Source of the DNA: Treponema sp.
Lineage (GTDB): Bacteria > Spirochaetota > Spirochaetia > Treponematales > Breznakiellaceae
Length of the DNA stretch: 11,409 nucleotides
Assembly: GCA_020216655.1 (NCBI GenBank)
Contig: JAIWNU010000162.1
Span: 1 to 11,409, forward strand
Direction: 5' to 3'
The position numbers and the translations under genes were made by a program. This document shows positions 6,354-11,409 of this stretch, in pieces. The notes beneath the pieces are model-generated. The model was not told the origin of the DNA, did not search any database, and saw nothing but the letters and a program-made list of their open reading frames with translations. Each line of letters begins with the position of its first letter. The first letter of the stretch is position 1.

Positions 6354-7055
6354 GTGGCAAAGGCAACCATCATGGTCGTGGAAGATGACCAGGATATCCG
6401 GGAACTGATTAGTTACAATCTGGGCAAGGAAGGCTATACGGTGGTACCGGCAGAATCGGGTGAACAGGCGTTAAAGCTCATCGAAACTGCCAATCCGGAT
6501 ATCATCGTTCTGGACATTATGCTGCCCGGCATGGATGGCATTGAAGTTCTGCGGAACCTGAAACAGGGGAGCCGTCACGCCCATGTTCCGGTCATTATGG
6601 CTACCGCAAAAAGCGAGGATTCGGATATTATCACGGGCCTTGAATTGGGGGCCGATGACTATATCGCAAAACCCTTTAGCCCAAAAGTACTTATTGCTAG
6701 GGTCCGCTCCCTGCTGCGGCGAACCCAGTCTCGGCTTAACGAAGCGAGGGCCCAGGATGAGGTAGTTCAATTAGGCCCCATTTCTCTTGATGCAGGCCGG
6801 CATGAGGTGACCCTGGAGGGGAAACCGGTGGATCTCTCGGCTACCGAATTTGCCATTCTGGAATTCATGATGCGAAATCCCGGCTGGGTGTTTTCTCGAA
6901 ACCAGATTATCGATGCGGTACGGGGCAAGGATTATCCTGTCACAGAGCGATCGGTAGATGTACAGATTCTTGGGCTCCGCAAAAAGCTCGGAACCGCTGG
7001 CAATCGTATAGAAACGGTGAGAGGTGTGGGCTACCGCTTCCAGGACGCGAGCTAG
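6354..7055 (+). CDS. phoB: Response regulator PhoB (OmpR/PhoB family)
   Basis: This is a 233-residue two-domain response regulator. The receiver (about 5-120) has the acidic pocket E10/D11/D12, phospho-acceptor Asp54 in IVLDIMLPGMDG, Thr84 and Lys106 in the DDYIAKPFSP segment. The OmpR/PhoB winged helix spans about 128-230, with SRNQIIDAV (171-179), the recognition-helix region TERSVDVQILGLRKKL (187-202) and the closing wing VRGVGYRF (222-229). When phosphorylated by PhoR it should bind 11-bp-spaced Pho-box repeats, and such an array lies upstream of phoU. The start is GTG with GGAGG 5 nt upstream. It is followed by the sensor kinase gene after 13 nt. Operon partners make PhoB more likely than another OmpR-type regulator. 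Confidence 0.92.
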   Translation: MAKATIMVVEDDQDIRELISYNLGKEGYTVVPAESGEQALKLIETANPDIIVLDIMLPGMDGIEVLRNLKQGSRHAHVPVIMATAKSEDSDIITGLELGADDYIAKPFSPKVLIARVRSLLRRTQSRLNEARAQDEVVQLGPISLDAGRHEVTLEGKPVDLSATEFAILEFMMRNPGWVFSRNQIIDAVRGKDYPVTERSVDVQILGLRKKLGTAGNRIETVRGVGYRFQDAS

Positions 7056-7068
7056 CATATAATTGATC

Positions 7069-8823
7069 ATGCTTAACACTAAGAAAAACCTGTTTCAGAT
7101 GCTGTTCCCTCCGGTGCTGTTATTTCTTCTCTTAAGCCAAATTGGGCTTTCCCTCAGCGTTTCCTGGGCAGTCCGGCAGCATGGGATTAACGAAACCCGG
7201 CAAGAATTGTCAGACACGCTAAATTTGCTGGAAAATCTGTTTCGTAAGCAGCCAGGCTTGTTAAACGCCCCTCAACTGAAAGCGATGTTTTCAGAGCAGC
7301 GTTACCGTATTACGGTTATTCGAGATGATGGAAAGGTTATTGCCGAATCAAAAGCGGAGCTTGGGAATTTAGATAACCATTACGACAGACCAGAAGTAGC
7401 GGAGGCCCGCAGGATCGGCCGTGGTTTTGCGATCCGTTATTCCAATTCTGTATCCCAGGAAATGGTCTATATGGCCCAGACTTTTCAGAGTCATGACGGG
7501 ACCACGCTGATACTGAGAGCCTCTATGCCCCTCGTGTTGCTTCAGAATTTTCTGCGCAGTTTTTATATCCAGTTAGTGTTGAGTATCCTTTTCATTAGTA
7601 GTTTCGGTCTTGTGTTTGTACTCTTTGTGGTAAACCGAATCCGGGAACCTATAGAATCCTTAGTTGATGTGGCTCGCGAATATGGTCGGGGCAATTTGTA
7701 CAAAAAATCATCGGTCAACATTCCTCAAGAACTGGCTATCCTGAGTGAAACCATGTCGGGAATGGCAGGGCAGCTCCAGCAGAAAATTGATGAAAGCATG
7801 GGGAGGCAAAAAGAACTGGAGGCCATTTTATCCGGCATGATGGAAGGGGTTATTTTCCTGAACCGAGACATGGTGATTACCCAGCTGAACCGGAGCGCCA
7901 AACGGATCCTTAACCTGGCCGAAACAGAGCGCTGCATAGGGAAGTCGCTGCTTGAGGTGGTGAGGATTACCGAACTTCGGGATTTAGTAGAACGGGTCTA
8001 CCGGACGGGAGAAAAAGAAGAGACGGTGATACAGCCCATGACTATGGCACCTCAAACCTTACAGATCTATGGGGCCCTGGTTCCAGAACAAAAGGGGTGC
8101 ATTCTGGTGCTCCATGACATAAGCCGGCTCATGAAACTGGAACAGATCCGGCGAGATTTTGTGGCTAATGTGTCCCACGAGCTTAAAACGCCGATTACGG
8201 CTATTAAGGGTTATATTGAGGCCCTTCAGGACGGGGCCCTGGAAGAGCCTGAACGGGCCCGGCGCTTTTTGGAAATTGCTGCTGCCCATACAAACCGGCT
8301 TGAGCTCATTGTAGAGGACCTCCTATCCCTCGCCCGGCTTGAAGCCCAGGAAGGCAAAAACCTGGAAAAACAAGCGGTCAACCTCTATGGCCTTTTGGAG
8401 AACACCCGGCAGGCCTGCCAGTACCTAGCGGAAGAAAAGCAAATACGAGTGCTGCTGGAGGGGCCAAAGGACCTTATCATACAGGCCAACGATGCCATAT
8501 TAGAACAGGCTTTCATCAACTTAGTAGACAATGCATTAAAGTATTCTGAGCCACACACAGAGGTTCGCATTCTGATCGAACCGGCTGGGGACAAGGTTCA
8601 GATTGATGTAATTGACCAAGGCCGTGGCATTCCCGCCAAAGACCTAGACCGGATTTTTGAACGGTTTTACCGGGTCGATAAGGGCAGGAGCAGGGCTGCG
8701 GGAGGAACGGGGCTCGGCCTTTCCATAGTCAAACATGTGGTATCACTCCACAACGGCGAAGTGCGGGTAGAAAGCCGCGAAGGGGTCGGATCCACCTTTA
8801 CGGTCATCCTCCCCCTGACTTAG
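7069..8823 (+). CDS. phoR: Phosphate sensor histidine kinase PhoR
   Basis: A 584-residue membrane histidine kinase. Transmembrane segments at about 9-34 and 163-188 flank an extracytoplasmic sensor region of roughly 125 residues. Then come HAMP (about 188-240), a PAS-type domain (about 246-350), the HisKA dimerisation domain with phospho-acceptor His370 in NVSHELKTP, and the HATPase domain with N box Asn488 (NLVDNALKY), G1 DQGRGIP (516-522), F box FERFYRVD (530-537) and G2 GGTGLGLS (545-552). This TM-sensor-TM-HAMP-PAS-kinase order is the Gram-positive-type PhoR/WalK plan; E. coli PhoR has no such large sensor loop. It should phosphorylate the neighbouring PhoB. The ATG at 7069 is chosen; a TTG two codons earlier (7063) is possible. 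Neither has a clear ribosome site, so coupling to phoB translation is likely. Confidence 0.92.
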   Translation: MLNTKKNLFQMLFPPVLLFLLLSQIGLSLSVSWAVRQHGINETRQELSDTLNLLENLFRKQPGLLNAPQLKAMFSEQRYRITVIRDDGKVIAESKAELGNLDNHYDRPEVAEARRIGRGFAIRYSNSVSQEMVYMAQTFQSHDGTTLILRASMPLVLLQNFLRSFYIQLVLSILFISSFGLVFVLFVVNRIREPIESLVDVAREYGRGNLYKKSSVNIPQELAILSETMSGMAGQLQQKIDESMGRQKELEAILSGMMEGVIFLNRDMVITQLNRSAKRILNLAETERCIGKSLLEVVRITELRDLVERVYRTGEKEETVIQPMTMAPQTLQIYGALVPEQKGCILVLHDISRLMKLEQIRRDFVANVSHELKTPITAIKGYIEALQDGALEEPERARRFLEIAAAHTNRLELIVEDLLSLARLEAQEGKNLEKQAVNLYGLLENTRQACQYLAEEKQIRVLLEGPKDLIIQANDAILEQAFINLVDNALKYSEPHTEVRILIEPAGDKVQIDVIDQGRGIPAKDLDRIFERFYRVDKGRSRAAGGTGLGLSIVKHVVSLHNGEVRVESREGVGSTFTVILPLT

Positions 8824-8833
8824 GTTTATTGGT

Positions 8834-8853
8834 CTATTGGCGCCACCCAATAG
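8834..8853. terminator. Small hairpin between convergent phoR and GH3 genes, possible bidirectional terminator
   Basis: CTATTGG (8834-8840) and CCAATAG (8847-8853) form a perfect 7-bp stem with a 6-nt loop, exactly at the 3' end of the GH3 gene and 10 bp after the phoR stop. It is symmetrical, so it could act on both transcripts. No run of U follows on either strand, so it does not meet the usual intrinsic terminator pattern. Nothing better is seen between the two genes. Confidence 0.3.
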
Positions 8854-10726
8854 GAAACAGAGCTTTCTCCTTCCCCTGAATAAAATTATCCAGGGGAAGC
8901 TGTTCGACCGACTCAGGCCAATCGCAGGGAAGTTTCCCCGTGCTCAGGACCTTTCCGGTAAGTACGTCGGCCACACCGGCCCCCTCAGAGCCCGGCAGCC
9001 AAGCGGCCACAATAGCATCGCAGGAACGGGCAGTTTGGTCTAGAATGACTGGCCGGCCGCTCAGGATGACAAGAATAACATGCTTAAAAAGTTTCCGGGC
9101 TTTCTGAATTGCTTCCAGTTCCCGAGGCGGCAGACTGAGCTCGGCCGAGTCGCCCTTGCCTTCCGCATAGGGTAGTTCTCCCACAACCACAACACAGGTC
9201 GCTCCTGGGTCAGTTTTTTCAAAGTCTGCCGCTGCATCGTACGTTATATTGCTATTCGGGAGCAGTTCCTTAAGGCCGCCTAAAATAGTGGTGCCCTGGG
9301 TTATCGGCCCCGGAGAACCCTGCCAGCTTATTGTCCAGCCGCCGCACTGAATGCCCATGTTATCGGCCCCAAAGCCTGCAACATAGAGGGTCTTTTTTCC
9401 AAGCTGCTCACCATTAAGCGGAAGAACTCCATTGTTTTTTAGCACCACGACGCTTTTTGCCACCGCTTCCCGGGCTAAAGCAAGATGTTCAGCGGACCGG
9501 ACTATGCTGCGTTCAGCCTGGCCAGCAGATTGGGCTGCATCAAATAAGCCCATTTCAAATTTGACCCGCAGAATCCGGCGCACCGCATCATCGATTCGAT
9601 CCATGGGGATCTGCTTCTGTGTCACCAGTTGGGTCATAGTATTGATGAACCGGTTAGCATCATAGGGAACCATGACCATATCAATCCCCGCATTAATGGC
9701 CTTTGCGACAGCCTTGGAATAGTCTGGATCTACCTGGTCAATGCCGCCCCAGTCCGACACGACAAAGCCGCTAAAACCCCACTGTTGTTTGAGCACCGTA
9801 GTAATGAGCTCCTTATGGGCGTGCATTTTAAGTCCGTTCATGCTGGAAAAAGAAACCATCACCGTACGAACCTGTGATTCTAAGGCTTTTTGGTAGGGCG
9901 GAAAAAGAACATCCTTAAGGTACTGTTCGTCCGCAGCCGTATCTCCCTGATCAATTTTATAGTTGTCGGTCCGAGAGGTCCCCCAGCGGGTGCCGCCATC
10001 TCCGATAAAATGTTTGGCCGTTGCAATGGGTTTTATATGTACTGCTTGGCCCCCAGCTTTAAAACTATCCTGAAGTCCTTCCTGAAAACCCTGTATATAG
10101 GCGCTGCCCAGCCGGGAAACGAGGCCGCTATCCTGACCAAAGGACTCGTAAAAACGGCCCCAGCGAGGGTCCCGGCCCACGGCAATGCAGGGAGCAAAAT
10201 TCCAGTAGATGCCGGTGGCTGCCATTTCTGCCGCCGTTGCAGCACCAATTCTGCGGACTAAATCCGGGTCATCTGCAGCCCCAAGACCAATATTGTGGGG
10301 GAAAATTGTGGCATCCTTAAGGTTGTTGTGGCCATGAACCGCATCGATACCATACAAAAGGGGTATCTGCAGGCGGGTATTGCGGGCTTCTTCCTGATAC
10401 TGGGCAAGCATCTGCTGCCACGCAGCAATAGTATTTGGGGAAGGCGCACCGCCGCCGCCGCTTAAGACGCTTCCCAGCTTATAGCGGCTAATATCTCCTG
10501 CTCTCAGGCTTCCCCGTTCTATCTGGGTCATTTGCCCGATTTTCTCCTCGAGGCTCATCCGCGAAAGGAGGTCTTCCACCCGTTTTTCGATAGATATGGA
10601 AGGATTTTTATAGGGAGCATTTGCCGGAACAGCGCCTTGTGAACGGGATGGAACAGTACAGGCAGCAATAAAAAAGACGCCTATAACGGCAGTCATAACG
10701 CCCGTATATTTCTTGAATTTTTTCAT
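8834..10726 (-). CDS. GH3 family beta-glucosidase/exo-beta-glucanase lipoprotein
   Basis: The 630-residue protein is a family 3 glycoside hydrolase, a retaining enzyme that removes glucose from the non-reducing end of beta-glucans or oligosaccharides. The N-terminus is a lipoprotein signal: KKFKK, a hydrophobic stretch (8-22) and the lipobox IAAC with Cys23, so it should be lipid-anchored outside the cytoplasm. Domain 1 (about 48-400) contains KHFIGDGGT (238-246) and nucleophile Asp325 in FVVSDWGG. Domain 2 (about 420-625) carries CGGWTISWQG (461-470) and GELPYAEGKGDS (516-527), where Glu522 aligns with the acid/base of plant-type exoglucanases such as barley ExoI. No extra fibronectin or carbohydrate-binding domain follows. 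The ATG has GGAG 6 nt upstream. It is single-gene as far as seen, convergent with phoR and divergent from a sugar-nucleotide gene. The exact substrate linkage is not determinable. Confidence 0.93.
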   Translation of the reverse strand: MKKFKKYTGVMTAVIGVFFIAACTVPSRSQGAVPANAPYKNPSISIEKRVEDLLSRMSLEEKIGQMTQIERGSLRAGDISRYKLGSVLSGGGGAPSPNTIAAWQQMLAQYQEEARNTRLQIPLLYGIDAVHGHNNLKDATIFPHNIGLGAADDPDLVRRIGAATAAEMAATGIYWNFAPCIAVGRDPRWGRFYESFGQDSGLVSRLGSAYIQGFQEGLQDSFKAGGQAVHIKPIATAKHFIGDGGTRWGTSRTDNYKIDQGDTAADEQYLKDVLFPPYQKALESQVRTVMVSFSSMNGLKMHAHKELITTVLKQQWGFSGFVVSDWGGIDQVDPDYSKAVAKAINAGIDMVMVPYDANRFINTMTQLVTQKQIPMDRIDDAVRRILRVKFEMGLFDAAQSAGQAERSIVRSAEHLALAREAVAKSVVVLKNNGVLPLNGEQLGKKTLYVAGFGADNMGIQCGGWTISWQGSPGPITQGTTILGGLKELLPNSNITYDAAADFEKTDPGATCVVVVGELPYAEGKGDSAELSLPPRELEAIQKARKLFKHVILVILSGRPVILDQTARSCDAIVAAWLPGSEGAGVADVLTGKVLSTGKLPCDWPESVEQLPLDNFIQGKEKALFPIGWRQ

Positions 10727-10732
10727 AAAAGA

Positions 10733-10797
10733 CTCCGTAGGAGGATAATTCTCCGTAGTTGGATAACTACTTCGCAGGAGGATAATCCTCCTGGTAG
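10733..10797 (-). repeat. 18-19-bp tandem repeat forming the GH3 mRNA leader
   Basis: Plus-strand units are CTCCGTAGGAGGATAATT (10733-10750), CTCCGTAGTTGGATAACTA (10751-10769) and CTTCGCAGGAGGATAATC (10770-10787), with a partial fourth at 10788-10797. GGATAA recurs at 10743, 10761 and 10780. Each unit is partly self-complementary. In the minus-strand transcript, stems can form at 10775-10793 (7-bp stem, 5-nt loop) and 10755-10770 (6-bp stem, 4-nt loop). A 4-bp CUCC/GGAG pairing can also involve the ribosome site at 10733-10736. The repeat covers nearly the whole predicted leader. Confidence 0.65.
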
Positions 10798-10799
10798 CT

Positions 10800-10828
10800 A
10801 TTGTCCTGCCCCGCTATGGTATTGTCAA
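10800..10828 (-). promoter_or_regulatory. Promoter for the GH3 gene
   Basis: On the minus strand TTGACA (10828-10823, perfect) and GACAAT (10805-10800, 4 of 6) are 17 bp apart. The start of transcription would be near 10793, just at the first hairpin of the tandem repeat, giving a leader of about 67 nt. Confidence 0.55.
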
Positions 10829-10842
10829 GCTCATAGGTGATT

Positions 10843-10871
10843 TTGGTAGACCTCAAGCAGAAAATTATAGT
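10843..10871 (+). promoter_or_regulatory. Promoter for the UDPGP-family gene
   Basis: TTGGTA (10843-10848, 4 of 6) and TATAGT (10866-10871, 5 of 6) are 17 bp apart. Transcription should start near 10878, only about 7 nt before the ATG and inside the GGAGG ribosome site, so the leader would be very short. Its -35 box lies 14 bp from the -35 box of the divergent GH3 promoter. Confidence 0.5.
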
Positions 10872-10884
10872 ATGATGGAGGCCC

Positions 10885-11409
10885 ATGAATAACATAACAT
10901 TTGAGCTGCACCCCGAATTGGCGGCGGACCTCAGGCAGCAAGGGGCGGATATTGAACGCACCCTTAAAATTCTCTCAATCCTTTCAGAACATAAACAGAC
11001 CGGAACCGAGATGGGTCCGGTGAGTCTCCCTAAAGAGGGGGATGCAAGAATTACGGACCTGGAACAGCTTGAGACTTTTGTCATATCAAAAAACGAAGCA
11101 GAGGCTTTCTTTACTAAATTCTCCATCCCCCCTTCGTTTGTTTCAAGGATCAATTTCGATGGCACGTCCTATAGATTAAACAAATCGAATCTCCGTAGGC
11201 TTGGAATTTACCTTTACCCGTACACAGCCTATGGGGTCCTGAACGGTGGGTCCGCGACAACCTACGGGGACAGTAAAAAAAACGAAGCCCTGTCTCCAGC
11301 TGCCTTTTCGCTGCTGCGGGAGGATTTTCTTGCCCAGGCAGAACAGTGCAAAAGCAGTCCTAAGGGTATCACCAGCGCTTTTTTCGGGGCTGATGGAAGC
11401 CCGGGGCCG
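10885..11409 (+). CDS. UDP-glucose pyrophosphorylase-family protein (N-terminal 175 residues; truncated by window)
   Basis: The frame is open from ATG at 10885 to the right edge. The key motif is YGVLNGGSATTYGD (about residues 116-129), which matches the N-terminal nucleotide-binding loop of the UDPGP/UAP family (L-x-G-G-x-x-T-x-x-G). These enzymes join UTP to glucose-1-phosphate or N-acetylglucosamine-1-phosphate. The 110 residues before it are a mostly helical leader containing LEQLETFVISKNEAEAFF (about 58-75), as in the larger eukaryote-like members rather than the short GalU type. The metal- and uridine-binding residues further on are outside the window. GGAGG ends only 3 nt before the ATG, a tight spacing, but upstream ATGs read into stops. 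It is divergent from the GH3 gene. Glucose-1-phosphate is the likeliest substrate, but the sugar specificity is unproven. Confidence 0.72.
   Translation, partial: MNNITFELHPELAADLRQQGADIERTLKILSILSEHKQTGTEMGPVSLPKEGDARITDLEQLETFVISKNEAEAFFTKFSIPPSFVSRINFDGTSYRLNKSNLRRLGIYLYPYTAYGVLNGGSATTYGDSKKNEALSPAAFSLLREDFLAQAEQCKSSPKGITSAFFGADGSPGP

Noticed and set aside
7058..7063. Perfect TATAAT between phoB and phoR
   Set aside because: No acceptable -35 box lies 16-18 bp upstream, and the genes are spaced as an operon; likely chance in an AT-rich gap.
10767..11165. 132-codon minus-strand open frame covering the GH3 leader and the start of the UDPGP gene
   Set aside because: It is antisense to a recognisable coding region, runs through the repeat and promoters, and has no family features.

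Overview
This window looks like a chromosomal piece of a spirochaete. A Treponema-type organism (the mid-GC treponemes of termite guts and related environments) is my best guess. It rests on gene content, moderate GC and the style of the proteins: a cyclic-nucleotide-binding/TPR protein, a GH3 lipoprotein and a UDPGP-family pyrophosphorylase. This is inference; no rRNA or other taxonomic marker is present. There is no mobile element, CRISPR array, tRNA or phage gene, and no gene-free stretch longer than about 210 bases.

Layout. (1) Positions 1-2768, minus strand: a probable three-gene operon read from 2768 down to 1. It holds an amidohydrolase/deaminase-like enzyme, a cyclic-nucleotide-binding (CNB) protein fused to TPR repeats, and a CRP/FNR-like CNB protein cut by the window edge. 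A near-consensus sigma70-type promoter sits just in front of the first gene. (2) 2769-2975: a 207-bp divergent control region with a perfect 9-bp inverted repeat and a plus-strand promoter so close to the next gene that its mRNA should be nearly leaderless. (3) 2976-3857, plus: a PHP-domain phosphoesterase. It overlaps tail-to-tail by 58 bp with (4) a ComM-like AAA+ ATPase, 3800-5518, minus. (5) 5519-5664: a divergent region holding four 11-bp-spaced direct repeats that resemble a Pho box. (6) 5665-8823, plus: phoU-phoB-phoR, a phosphate-sensing operon without its Pst transporter in view. (7) 8834-10726, minus: a GH3 beta-glucosidase-type lipoprotein that converges on phoR with a 10-bp gap and a small hairpin. 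(8) 10727-10884: a 158-bp divergent region with two back-to-back promoters. The GH3 leader is almost entirely an 18-19-bp tandem repeat that can fold into hairpins around its own ribosome binding site. (9) 10885 to the end, plus: the N-terminal part of a UDP-sugar pyrophosphorylase-family protein.

How the genes may work together. PhoU, PhoB and PhoR form one signalling unit: PhoR is the membrane histidine kinase, PhoB the DNA-binding response regulator, and PhoU the adaptor that normally links PhoR to the Pst phosphate transporter. The repeats in front of phoU suggest that PhoB controls its own operon. The two CNB proteins in the first operon probably form a ligand-sensing pair, one with a canonical nucleotide pocket and one with a degenerate pocket plus TPR scaffolding. 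The GH3 enzyme and the pyrophosphorylase share a promoter region and both act on glucose metabolism, one releasing glucose from glucans outside the cytoplasm and the other activating glucose-1-phosphate inside.

I found no clearly new multi-gene system. The best leads are regulatory: the Pho-box-like array, the repeat-built GH3 leader, and the probable leaderless PHP mRNA.
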